A stretch of DNA of 64,000 nucleotides. Origin: Pandoraea terrae (lineage in GTDB: Bacteria > Pseudomonadota > Gammaproteobacteria > Burkholderiales > Burkholderiaceae). Each line of letters begins with the position of its first letter. The stretch's first letter is position 1. Positions 45,784 through 53,532 of the stretch are shown one piece after another. The notes below the pieces were generated by a model. The model made no database searches and was not told where the DNA came from. It saw nothing but the letters and a program-made list of their open reading frames with translations. The DNA is taken from assembly GCF_902459695.1 (NCBI RefSeq), contig NZ_CABPRZ010000001.1, positions 310,001 through 374,000 on the forward strand. The letters are read 5' to 3'. The translations under genes were made by a program, and so were the position numbers.

Positions 45784-46338
45784 ATGTACTACATCGATCC
45801 CGTGGTGCGCCATCTCGGTACGGCTACCGGCGCCATCGTGTTCCTCATCTCGGCCCAGTCGAAATTCCGCAACCGGGCCGCGTTCGCTGCCGCACTGGAT
45901 GCCTATCGCTTGCTGCCCGGGGCAATGATTCCGGTCGCCGCTGCGGCGGTGCTGATTGCCGAAGCGCTGTTGGCCATTGGCCTGATCCGGGACGAAACCC
46001 GCGCGGCGAGCGCAACGGGTCTGCTGGTGCTCGTCGGTCTCTTCGCGGCTGCGATCGCGGTCAATCTGGTGCGCGGCAATCGCGACATCGATTGCGGATG
46101 CTGGGGATTTGTCGACAGGCCGGCCGACTCCGGCGGCGGCATTTCAGGTTGGCACATCGTGCGCGCTGCCGCGCTGGGCGTGCTGCTGGCGCCAGCGCTG
46201 TTCGACACCACCGAACGTCCCGTCTATTGGGTCGACTATCTGACCGTATTGCTCGGCGTCGCCTGCGCGCTCACCGTCTTCTTCACCTTTGATCTGCTTC
46301 TGGCCAATCGTCCGAAGCTTAGCCAATCGAGGCCGTAA
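45784..46338 (+). CDS. aauE: MauE/AauE membrane protein for amine dehydrogenase maturation
   Basis: A 184-residue inner membrane protein with about five helices and a conserved pair of Cys in DIDCGCWGF. MauE is needed, with MauD, for formation of the disulfides in the light chain (six in known TTQ enzymes); it is thought to pass electrons across the membrane as DsbD-like proteins do. The ATG at 45784 has AGGAGG six bases upstream and follows the heavy chain stop by eight bases. Confidence 0.88.
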   Translation: MYYIDPVVRHLGTATGAIVFLISAQSKFRNRAAFAAALDAYRLLPGAMIPVAAAAVLIAEALLAIGLIRDETRAASATGLLVLVGLFAAAIAVNLVRGNRDIDCGCWGFVDRPADSGGGISGWHIVRAAALGVLLAPALFDTTERPVYWVDYLTVLLGVACALTVFFTFDLLLANRPKLSQSRP

Positions 46339-46340
46339 CC

Positions 46341-46958
46341 ATGCTGCATGCCATCCTGATTTCCAATCTCATCCTGTGGGTCGTCGTCGCACTGCTCGGC
46401 GCCATTTGTCTGGCGCTGACACGCCAGGTCGGCGTGCTGTACGAACGCGTGATGCCGGTGGGGGCGCTCGTGATCGACAAAGGTCCCGCCGTGGGCAGCG
46501 TCGCGCCCATGTTCGAGTTGATGGACGTCGAGTCGCGTCCGGTCAAGGTCGGCGGCATCGATCCGGACGGCCAGGGAACGCTGCTCTTCTTCGTGTCGCC
46601 GACCTGTCCGGTTTGCAAGAAGCTGCTGCCATTGCTGCCTTCGCTGCAGGCTGCCGAAGGGCGCGACACGCGTTTCGTGATCGCCAGCGACGGTGATCCG
46701 GGCGAACACCGGCGCTTCTATGCGCGCGCCGGACTGGCCCCGTACCCGTACGTACTGTCGCAGGAGCTTGGCATGGCGTTCCAGATCGGCAAGTTGCCGT
46801 ATGCCGTGCTGATCGACGGCGCGGGCCGCGTTCAGGCCAAGGGCCTCGTCAATTCCCGTGAGCACCTGGAGAGCCTGTTCGAAGCCCGGGCCCGTGGCGT
46901 GCCGTCGATCCAGGCGTATCTGCAACACGAGCGGCAGTCCGCCGCACAAGTTTCTTGA
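46341..46958 (+). CDS. aauD: MauD/AauD thioredoxin-fold maturation protein
   Basis: A 205-residue protein with an N-terminal membrane anchor (about residues 4-26) and a periplasmic thioredoxin fold carrying CPVC at residues 89-92 (FVSPTCPVCKKLLP). MauD is a disulfide isomerase dedicated to the light chain of TTQ amine dehydrogenases. It starts two bases after the mauE stop. The Cys pair is intact, so it should be active. Confidence 0.9.
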   Translation: MLHAILISNLILWVVVALLGAICLALTRQVGVLYERVMPVGALVIDKGPAVGSVAPMFELMDVESRPVKVGGIDPDGQGTLLFFVSPTCPVCKKLLPLLPSLQAAEGRDTRFVIASDGDPGEHRRFYARAGLAPYPYVLSQELGMAFQIGKLPYAVLIDGAGRVQAKGLVNSREHLESLFEARARGVPSIQAYLQHERQSAAQVS

Positions 46959-46977
46959 GGATGGGGGAGACGTGGCA

Positions 46978-47508
46978 ATGAGATGGTTCGATGCAATGTT
47001 CGAGCATACGGTGCGCAGCGTCGCACAACGCAGTTCGCGCCGCAGCGCGCTGGCCCGCTTGGGCAAGGTGCTCGTGGGCGGGGCGCTCGTGCCGTTGCTG
47101 CCGGTCGATCGCATGGCGAATGCCGCCGAGCCGCAAGGCAAGCGCAGCAAGCTGCCCGCCGGCGTGGACGACCCGGGCAGTTGCGACTACTGGAAGCACT
47201 GCGCAATCGACGGCTGGCTGTGCAGTTGCTGTGGCGGCAGCTCGAGCAGTTGTCCGCCCGGCAGCGTGCCGTCACCCATCACATGGATCGGCACGTGCCT
47301 GAACCCGCATGACGGGCGCGACTACATCGTGTCCTACAACGACTGCTGCGGCACGACGTCATGTGGCCATTGCATGTGCAATCGCAATGAACGGGAGAAG
47401 CCGCTCTACAAGCTGTCGCTCGACAACGATATCAACTGGTGCATGGCGAGTCCCAATGCGACTTACACCTGTTCCGTGTCCGTTCTCCTCGGTGTGGCGC
47501 AGTCATGA
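46978..47508 (+). CDS. aauA: TTQ amine dehydrogenase light (catalytic) chain, MauA/AauA
   Basis: A 176-residue catalytic subunit. The N-terminus carries twin arginines (Arg21-Arg22 in SRRSALARLGK) before a hydrophobic stretch, as for Tat export of the folded chain. The mature part is very Cys-rich (CSCCGG, NDCCGTTSCGHCMC), matching the six-disulfide fold. Trp103 (ITWIG) and Trp154 (DINWCMAS) are 51 residues apart, the same spacing as Trp57 and Trp108 that form TTQ in methylamine dehydrogenase, and Asp122 (NDCCG) matches the catalytic Asp. The ATG at 46978 is preceded by a GGGGGAG stretch. Its stop overlaps the next ATG. Confidence 0.93.
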   Translation: MRWFDAMFEHTVRSVAQRSSRRSALARLGKVLVGGALVPLLPVDRMANAAEPQGKRSKLPAGVDDPGSCDYWKHCAIDGWLCSCCGGSSSSCPPGSVPSPITWIGTCLNPHDGRDYIVSYNDCCGTTSCGHCMCNRNEREKPLYKLSLDNDINWCMASPNATYTCSVSVLLGVAQS

Positions 47509-48002
47509 GAGCGCTCGTTGCCTTCGCAAGCTCGCTGGCGGCCGGCGTATGGCTGTTAGGCGTGTCTTCGGCATACGCCGAGGGCAATGACGCCGGACGC
47601 GCGGTGTTTGCCGCCCGCTGCGCCGTTTGCCACCAGGCGGGCGGCCGCGGTATGGATGGGCTCGCGCCGCCGCTGACCGAATACCCCGCGCGCTTCGCCG
47701 GGAGTGCGCCGGGCCGCAAGCACTTGATCGAGACGTTGCTGCACGGCATGTACGGCGATATTTCGGTCAACGGGAAGCACTACAACTTCCGCATGCCGGC
47801 GTTCAACAGCCTTGGCGATGAGGAGATCGCCAATGTGCTGAATTACCTGGCGATCGACTTGCCGGCCGGGGCAAGCGGCCCGCGCGCGGCGCCGGTGGGG
47901 GCGCAGGAGGTTGCCGCACTGCGCGGCGTCACGCTCGACGGTGACGCCGTGCGCCGGCAGCGCGCCGAACTGCTGCACAGCCTCGGGGTAGGGACGCCAT
48001 GA
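47505..48002 (+). CDS. Periplasmic monohaem cytochrome c, first of a pair
   Basis: A 165-residue class I cytochrome c with signal peptide (about residues 1-25) and one haem site CAVCH at residues 39-43; a Met ligand is likely in NFRMPAFNSL. It overlaps the light chain stop by four bases (ATGA), so it is translationally coupled. In TTQ systems electrons leave through amicyanin, azurin or a cytochrome c; no blue copper protein gene is present, so this cytochrome is the best candidate acceptor. Confidence 0.9.
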   Translation: MRALVAFASSLAAGVWLLGVSSAYAEGNDAGRAVFAARCAVCHQAGGRGMDGLAPPLTEYPARFAGSAPGRKHLIETLLHGMYGDISVNGKHYNFRMPAFNSLGDEEIANVLNYLAIDLPAGASGPRAAPVGAQEVAALRGVTLDGDAVRRQRAELLHSLGVGTP

Positions 48003-48451
48003 AAGCTCACCATCGTCGCTTGCTGGCTGTGGCGTTGGCGCTAGGCGTCGCCGCGCCGGCCGCATTCGGACAGGCCGTCGACGCAGCGCGGGCGAGCCGG
48101 AACTACGTGCTGAACTGCATGGGATGCCACGGTGCGAACAGCGCCGGCGTCCCGGGCAAGATTCCGCCGATGCAGCATGCGCTCGGCTATTTCATGTACC
48201 TGCCGGCAGGCCGCGAGTTCGCCGTGCGTGTACCGGGATCGTCCAATTCGTCGCTCGACGATGCCCAGTTGGCCGAAGTGTTGAATTGGCTTCTGCAGAC
48301 ATTCAACCGTGACGAATTGCCGCCGGACTTCAAACCGTACACGGCGCAGGAGGTATCGCGTCTGCGCAGACCCGCATATGGCGACGTGAAAACGCAGCGC
48401 AGCCAGGTGATCGAGCAACTTCATGCCCATGGCGTCACCAAGATTCAATGA
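47999..48451 (+). CDS. Periplasmic monohaem cytochrome c, second of a pair
   Basis: A 150-residue secreted cytochrome with a signal peptide (about residues 1-24, ending AAFGQ) and one haem site CMGCH at residues 40-44. The segment after it, GKIPPMQHALGYFMYLPAGR, contains possible Met ligands. Coupled to the first cytochrome by an ATGA overlap. The two may form a short electron chain from the amine dehydrogenase to the terminal oxidase. Confidence 0.9.
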   Translation: MKAHHRRLLAVALALGVAAPAAFGQAVDAARASRNYVLNCMGCHGANSAGVPGKIPPMQHALGYFMYLPAGREFAVRVPGSSNSSLDDAQLAEVLNWLLQTFNRDELPPDFKPYTAQEVSRLRRPAYGDVKTQRSQVIEQLHAHGVTKIQ

Positions 48452-48483
48452 CATCGAGTGATTCGAGACTTCAGGAGACAAAC

Positions 48484-49992
48484 ATGCACCATCGGAGCGA
48501 ACCGCTTTTTTCCGCGATGACGGCGGCCTTTCTGGACAGGTCCAAGCGAAATTTCATTGGCGGACAGTGGTTGTCTGCGCAGGACGGAAGCACGATTGGC
48601 GTTGTCGATCCGGCCACGGGCCAGACGATTGCACGCGTGCCCGATTCAGGGAGTGCCGAGATCGATCTCGCCGTGCAGGCCGCCCGCCGCGCCTTCGAGC
48701 ACCCGTCGTGGCGGCGCGCAAAGTCGTCCGAGCGTGAGCGGTTGCTGCTCAAGCTCGCCGATCTGGTGGAGCAGCACGGGCGCGAATTGGCGGAGATCGA
48801 AGCGCTCGACAATGGCAAGCCGGTCGAGGTAGCGCATGCGGTCGATGTCGGCATGTGCGTGAGCGGTTTGCGCTACATGGCGGGATGGGCGACGAAGATC
48901 GAAGGCAGCACGCTGGATCCGGGGCTGCCGTATATGCCGCCCGAGGGCGAGTTCTTTGCCTTCACGCGCAAACAGCCGGTCGGCGTGGTAGGCGCCATCA
49001 TTCCGTGGAATTTTCCGTTAATGATGGCCATCTGGAAGATCGCCCCGGCATTGGCGACCGGCTGTACGGTGGTGCTCAAGCCCGCGGAGGATACGCCGCT
49101 GTCGGCGTTGCGGCTCGCCGAACTGATCGAGATGGCGGGCTATCCCGCCGGCGTGGTGAACGTGGTGACCGGCTACGGCCACAAAGCCGGTGCGGCGTTG
49201 GCCGCGCACCCCGGCATCGACAAGGTGGCGTTTACCGGCTCGACCGAAGTCGGCAAACGCGTGGGTCACGCGGCCCTCGACAACATGACGCGCATGTCGC
49301 TCGAACTCGGGGGCAAGTCGCCGGTAATCGTCCTGGAGGATGTCGATGTCAGCCGTGCGGCGGCGGGGGCGGCGAACGCGATTTTCTTCAATCAGGGGCA
49401 GGTTTGCTCTGCGGGCTCGCGCCTCTTTATCCATGAGCGCGTGTTCGATCGCGTGGTGGAAGGGGTGGCGAACATTGCCAGCCAGATGAAGCTTGGCCCG
49501 GGCCTCGATTCGAGCACGCAACTCGGCCCGCTGATCTCGGGCAAGCAGGCGGATCGCGTGTGCCGGTATATCGAATCCGGGGTGGAAGAGGGGGCGCGCG
49601 TGCTGACGGGGGGCGGTCGTGCGGACCGGCCAGGGTTTTTCGTGGCGCCGACGGTGTTGGTCGATACGTCCGACAGCATGCGCGTGGTGCGCGAGGAGAT
49701 CTTCGGACCTGTGCTTGTCGCGATGCCGTTCTCCGACGTTGACGAGGTCGCTCGCCGCGCCAATGACACGCCGTATGGACTCGGTGCGAGCATCTGGTCG
49801 AACGACCTTCGCGCCGTACATCGGCTGATCCCGCGCATCCAGGCCGGCACTGTCTGGGTCAACTGCCACTCGCTGATCGACAATGCACTGCCATTTGGCG
49901 GCTTCAAGCAGTCGGGCATCGGCCGCGAACTTGGCCGTGCGGCGATCGATCTCTACACTGAGTCGCAATCGGTGCTGATCGATTTGTCGTAA
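48484..49992 (+). CDS. Phenylacetaldehyde dehydrogenase (FeaB/StyD-like)
   Basis: A 502-residue NAD-dependent aldehyde dehydrogenase. Catalytic Cys308 in GQVCSAGSR, Glu in LELGGKSPVIV, NAD loop FTGSTEVGKR. The protein matches the phenylacetaldehyde dehydrogenase branch (for example VGMCVSGLRYMAGWATKIEG and PEGEFFAFTRKQPVGVVGA). As last gene of the amine dehydrogenase operon it would oxidise the aldehyde formed from an aralkylamine such as phenylethylamine or tyramine to the arylacetic acid. The start has AGGAG eight bases upstream. Confidence 0.9.
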   Translation: MHHRSEPLFSAMTAAFLDRSKRNFIGGQWLSAQDGSTIGVVDPATGQTIARVPDSGSAEIDLAVQAARRAFEHPSWRRAKSSERERLLLKLADLVEQHGRELAEIEALDNGKPVEVAHAVDVGMCVSGLRYMAGWATKIEGSTLDPGLPYMPPEGEFFAFTRKQPVGVVGAIIPWNFPLMMAIWKIAPALATGCTVVLKPAEDTPLSALRLAELIEMAGYPAGVVNVVTGYGHKAGAALAAHPGIDKVAFTGSTEVGKRVGHAALDNMTRMSLELGGKSPVIVLEDVDVSRAAAGAANAIFFNQGQVCSAGSRLFIHERVFDRVVEGVANIASQMKLGPGLDSSTQLGPLISGKQADRVCRYIESGVEEGARVLTGGGRADRPGFFVAPTVLVDTSDSMRVVREEIFGPVLVAMPFSDVDEVARRANDTPYGLGASIWSNDLRAVHRLIPRIQAGTVWVNCHSLIDNALPFGGFKQSGIGRELGRAAIDLYTESQSVLIDLS

Positions 49993-50891
49993 TGCGCGCC
50001 AGTCGGTTGAGCTGATGCGCGAGCGGCGTCGATGAACGCCTCGGCCGCTGGCGACAGCGGCCGCTCGCGCGCCGACACCAGCACCACGCGCTGCGGCGAG
50101 AACTGGCCGGCCAATGGCTTGCAGACGATCCGGCGGCCGTCGTAGGCGACGTCGCGCGCCGGTCGGGTGACCAGGATCGACACGCCGCAGCCGTTGGCGA
50201 CGAGTGCGCGCGCCATTTCGAGCGAGCCGGTGCGGTAGGCAACGGTTGGGTGCACCCCGGCGATGCCGAAGATCGACAGGAAATATTCCCGGCTGTGCGG
50301 CAGGTCGATCAGCACGAACGGCTCGTCGGCGAGATCGGCGGCGCCCAGTGTGTCGTGTTTCGCCAGGCGGTGGTTGGCCGGCAACAGCACGTAGGGCGCG
50401 TGCTCGGCGATGGGCGTGAGGCGCACGGGGCGGTCGAGGCCCAGATCGTACATCAGCGCCAAATCGAGCGTGCCGCGCTCCACGCCGGCAACCAGCGTCT
50501 CCGTGTCGCCCTCGTGAAGACGCACGATCACATCGGGATGCCGTTTCGAGACCGCGCGCAGGATGGCGGGAAACATCAGCGGGCCAAGCGTCGAGAAGCA
50601 GCCGACCGACAGCTCGCCCGTGATGCGTGCACCGTCGTCGCTCGCCAGCCTTGCCGCCTCGCCGAGTACGCGTTGCGCCTGCGCCAGCCGCCGCCGGCCG
50701 GCCGCGGTCAACTCGATGCCTTGCGCATGGATGCGCAGGAACAGCGCTTCGCCCCATTGCGCCTCGAGTTCAGCAATCGCATGCGAGATCGACGGCTGCG
50801 AGACGTTCTCGGCCCGCGCCGCGCGCGCGGTGCTGCCGTGACGCGCCGCCGCCACGAAATAGGCCAGTTGCCGCAAGGTGAAGTGAATCAT
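49953..50891 (-). CDS. LysR-family regulator of the CoA-transferase/acyl-CoA dehydrogenase operon
   Basis: A 312-residue LysR protein beginning MIHFTLRQLAYFVAAARHGS, with the helix-turn-helix around ENVSQPSISHAIAELE and a normal effector domain. Divergent from the CoA-transferase gene across 112 AT-rich bases. Its last 40 bases overlap the end of the convergent phenylacetaldehyde dehydrogenase gene. A longer frame upstream runs through the promoter region and is unlikely. Confidence 0.88.
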   Translation of the reverse strand: MIHFTLRQLAYFVAAARHGSTARAARAENVSQPSISHAIAELEAQWGEALFLRIHAQGIELTAAGRRRLAQAQRVLGEAARLASDDGARITGELSVGCFSTLGPLMFPAILRAVSKRHPDVIVRLHEGDTETLVAGVERGTLDLALMYDLGLDRPVRLTPIAEHAPYVLLPANHRLAKHDTLGAADLADEPFVLIDLPHSREYFLSIFGIAGVHPTVAYRTGSLEMARALVANGCGVSILVTRPARDVAYDGRRIVCKPLAGQFSPQRVVLVSARERPLSPAAEAFIDAARASAQPTGAHYDKSISTDCDSV

Positions 50892-50896
50892 TTTTA

Positions 50897-50927
50897 TTGA
50901 TTCAAAGGATATAAAGACAATATTTTT
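50897..50927 (+). promoter_or_regulatory. AT-rich divergent promoter between LysR and CoA-transferase
   Basis: A candidate -35 TTGATT lies at 50897-50902, with a TATTTTT-like -10 about 18 bases further. The 50-base stretch around it is much richer in AT than the rest of the window. A LysR site is expected here but no perfect palindrome stands out. Confidence 0.35.
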
Positions 50928-51003
50928 AATAATACAACGACGCCGCCATGATAAGGACATGCGCGGGCATCGGGTCCGCGGCACCCCCCCACCGGAGACA
51001 CGC

Positions 51004-52236
51004 GTGAGCCCATTCCTGAATTCAACACCGGCTTTGCCGGCGAAGGACCTGCCGCTCGCCGGCGTACGCGTGCTCGATTTCACGCGTGTGTTGGCCGGCC
51101 CGTTCTGCACGGCGCTGCTCGCCGACCTTGGCGCAGACGTGATCAAGATCGAGCCGCCGCAGGGCGACGACTATCGCGCCGTCGCACCGATGCGCGACGG
51201 CCATGGCGCGCTGTTCTCGGTCGTCAACCGCAACAAGCAGAGCGCCGTGCTCGACTTGAAGCAGGCCGAGGGCGTGGCGCTCGCACGTGAGCTGGCGAGT
51301 CACGCCGACATCGTCATCGAAAACTTCCGGCCCGGCGTGGCCGACAAGCTCGGTATCGGCTACGCCGCGCTGTCGGCCGTCAACGAACGCCTGATCTACG
51401 TCAGCGTGTCGGGCTTTGGCCAGAGCGGCCCGGCCGCACACCGGCCGGCATATGACATCGTGATCCAGGCGATGAGCGGCCTGATGGCGGCGACAGGTTC
51501 GCCCGATGGCCCGCCGACGCTGATCGGCGAGGCGGTATCCGATGTCGTGGCGGGCCTGTTCGCGTCGTGGGGCGCGCTGGTCGCGCTGTTCGCGCGCGAG
51601 CGCCATGGCCGCGGCACGCATGTCGACGTTTCGATGCTCGACAGCACGCTGGCGTTCGCCGCGACCTCTGTCTCGCGCCACCTGTTCACAGGCGCGGTGC
51701 CGGCGCGTGTCGGCAACCGGCATCCGCTGTCGGCGCCGTTCGGCGTGTTTCGTGCCCGAGACGGGCATTTCGTGCTTGCCGTGCTCAACAACAAATTGTT
51801 CGCAGCGCTCGCTGCGGCCATCGACCGCCCGGACCTGTGCCACGACCCGCGCAACGCCTGCGACGAAACGCGTGCGGCCAACGAGGCGGCGCTGCGCGAG
51901 GCGATCGAGGCCTGGTCGATGGCGCGCGACGTCGCCGACGTCGAGCGCGCGCTCGAAGCCGCCGCCGTGCCGGTCGCGCCGATCTGGAATATTGCGCAGG
52001 CCCTGGCATGTGAACAAAGCCAGGCGCGCGGCGTGCTGACCGAGGTCGCGCATCCGGCACTGCCGGGGCTGCGCCTGCCGTCGCAGCCGCTCAAGTTCTC
52101 GGCGTTCGAGGGCAACGTCGTGAAGCCCGCACCGGCCTTGGGTGAGCATACCGACGCGGTGCTGCAGCGCGTGCTCGGCCTGTCGATGGCGCGCGTGGCC
52201 GAGTTACGCGCGGCCGGTGCGTTCGGCGCGGTGTGA
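51004..52236 (+). CDS. Class III CoA-transferase (CaiB/Frc family)
   Basis: A 410-residue family III CoA-transferase, which moves CoA between carboxylic acids. Seen: VRVLDFTRVLAGPFCTALLA at the N-terminus, IKIEPPQGDD, and the catalytic Asp region HVDVSMLDSTLAFAAT. The GTG at 51004 is preceded by GGAG eight bases upstream. Followed by an acyl-CoA dehydrogenase, so the pair probably activates a dicarboxylic or branched acid to its CoA ester and then oxidises it. Substrate unknown. Confidence 0.9.
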   Translation: MSPFLNSTPALPAKDLPLAGVRVLDFTRVLAGPFCTALLADLGADVIKIEPPQGDDYRAVAPMRDGHGALFSVVNRNKQSAVLDLKQAEGVALARELASHADIVIENFRPGVADKLGIGYAALSAVNERLIYVSVSGFGQSGPAAHRPAYDIVIQAMSGLMAATGSPDGPPTLIGEAVSDVVAGLFASWGALVALFARERHGRGTHVDVSMLDSTLAFAATSVSRHLFTGAVPARVGNRHPLSAPFGVFRARDGHFVLAVLNNKLFAALAAAIDRPDLCHDPRNACDETRAANEAALREAIEAWSMARDVADVERALEAAAVPVAPIWNIAQALACEQSQARGVLTEVAHPALPGLRLPSQPLKFSAFEGNVVKPAPALGEHTDAVLQRVLGLSMARVAELRAAGAFGAV

Positions 52237-52300
52237 TGCCGCTGCCACTTGCCTCCGTTTTGCGCATTCCCGAACTTCATTTCCCTGCGAGAGACAGATC

Positions 52301-53443
52301 ATGACAACACGACTCGGCGTGAGCCCGGACGATCAGGCGCTGGCCGACGCCATCGCGCGTTTTGCCGAACAGGAACTGGCGCCGCATGCGCACGCCGTCG
52401 ACGAGGAGGAGATTTCGACGGCGCGTTATGTGCCGCAACTGGCCGAGATGGGGGTGATGGGCCTTAACCTGCCGGAGCGATGGGGCGGGCCCGGTGCGTC
52501 GCCGACCGGGCTGATTCTCGCCTTGGCCGAGATCGCGCGGGCGTGTGCGTCGACGGCTTCGATGATCGGCGCGCATTACCTCGCGACCGATTCCGTGCTG
52601 ATCGGCGGCGACGACGCGCAGCGTGAACGTTACCTGCCCGATGCGGCGGCCGGGCGCAAGCTCGGCGCGTTCGCGCTGACCGAGCCGCGCGCGGGCTCGA
52701 ACCCCGCCGACATGGGCGCGCGCGCCGAGCCCATCGGCGAGCGCTATCGCCTGACCGGCGTCAAGCATTTCATCTCGAACGCGGGCGATGCTGATTTCAT
52801 CGTTGTCTACGCGAAGACCGATCCGTCGGCCGGGCATCGCGGCATCAGCGCATTTATCGTCGACGCCGATACGCCGGGCGTGACGATTTCGCCGCCGGAG
52901 AAGCTGATGGGGATTCGCGGCGGCCATGCGTTCGAGGTGGCCTTCGATTGCGAGATCGATGCGCGCCAGCGGCTCGGTGCGCAAGGTAGCGGCTTTCGTA
53001 CGGCGATGAAGGTGCTCGACAACAGCCGTATCGATGTCGCGGCGAACAGTATCGGGATCGCCGAGGCGGCCATGGCCGCCGCCCTGTCATGGGCCGGTGA
53101 GCGCCAGGTCGGCGGCGCGTCGCTGGCGGACAAGCAGGGTATCCAGTGGCTGCTTGCCGACATGAAGGTCCGCCTCGAAGCGGCATGGCTGCTCACCTTG
53201 CAGGCAGCAGCAGTGCGCGCCGCCGGCGGACGGCTCACGCAATCGGCGTCCATTGCCAAGCTCTATGCGTCGGAAGCGGCGGGCTTCATCACCGACGCAG
53301 CGCTGCAGATTCATGGCGGCTACGGCTTCACGCGCGAGATGCCGCTCGAACGCTGGGTGCGCGATGCGCGCATCATGCGCATTTATGAAGGTTCGTCGGA
53401 AATCCAGCGGACAGTCATCGCGCGTACGATGTTGGCGCCGTGA
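52301..53443 (+). CDS. Acyl-CoA dehydrogenase
   Basis: A 380-residue FAD-dependent acyl-CoA dehydrogenase. The signature FALTEPRAGSNPADM and the C-terminal QIHGGYGFTREMPLERWVRD are classic; the catalytic base at the usual C-terminal position fits the Glu in IYEGSSEIQR. 64 bases after the CoA-transferase stop, in the same direction. GAGAGA precedes the ATG. Converges on hutG, with a hairpin between. Confidence 0.92.
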   Translation: MTTRLGVSPDDQALADAIARFAEQELAPHAHAVDEEEISTARYVPQLAEMGVMGLNLPERWGGPGASPTGLILALAEIARACASTASMIGAHYLATDSVLIGGDDAQRERYLPDAAAGRKLGAFALTEPRAGSNPADMGARAEPIGERYRLTGVKHFISNAGDADFIVVYAKTDPSAGHRGISAFIVDADTPGVTISPPEKLMGIRGGHAFEVAFDCEIDARQRLGAQGSGFRTAMKVLDNSRIDVAANSIGIAEAAMAAALSWAGERQVGGASLADKQGIQWLLADMKVRLEAAWLLTLQAAAVRAAGGRLTQSASIAKLYASEAAGFITDAALQIHGGYGFTREMPLERWVRDARIMRIYEGSSEIQRTVIARTMLAP

Positions 53444-53472
53444 GTCGTTTGGCGTTCAACGTTTGGCATGCA

Positions 53473-53502
53473 GCGCAAAGGTACGCGCAAAGGTACGCGC
53501 AA
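53473..53502. repeat. Tandem 12-base repeat
   Basis: GCGCAAAGGTAC occurs twice in a row (53473-53484 and 53485-53496) followed by half a unit. The second copy forms the left arm of the hairpin described next. Probably slippage-prone spacer DNA. Confidence 0.7.
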
Positions 53503-53518
53503 TTCGCGCCACCTTTGC
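53487..53518. terminator. Possible bidirectional terminator between acyl-CoA dehydrogenase and hutG
   Basis: GCAAAGGT at 53487-53494 pairs with ACCTTTGC at 53511-53518, with CGCG on both sides of the loop. It lies between two convergent stop codons (53443 and 53533). The A- and T-rich arms could serve both directions, but there is no long U-tract. Confidence 0.45.
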
Positions 53519-53532
53519 ACGCGCTTCGGCGC

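Noticed and set aside
47505-48451. Cytochrome pair as a MauG-type maturation enzyme
   Set aside because: Each has a single CxxCH and only 150-165 residues; MauG carries two haem sites in about 350-400 residues.
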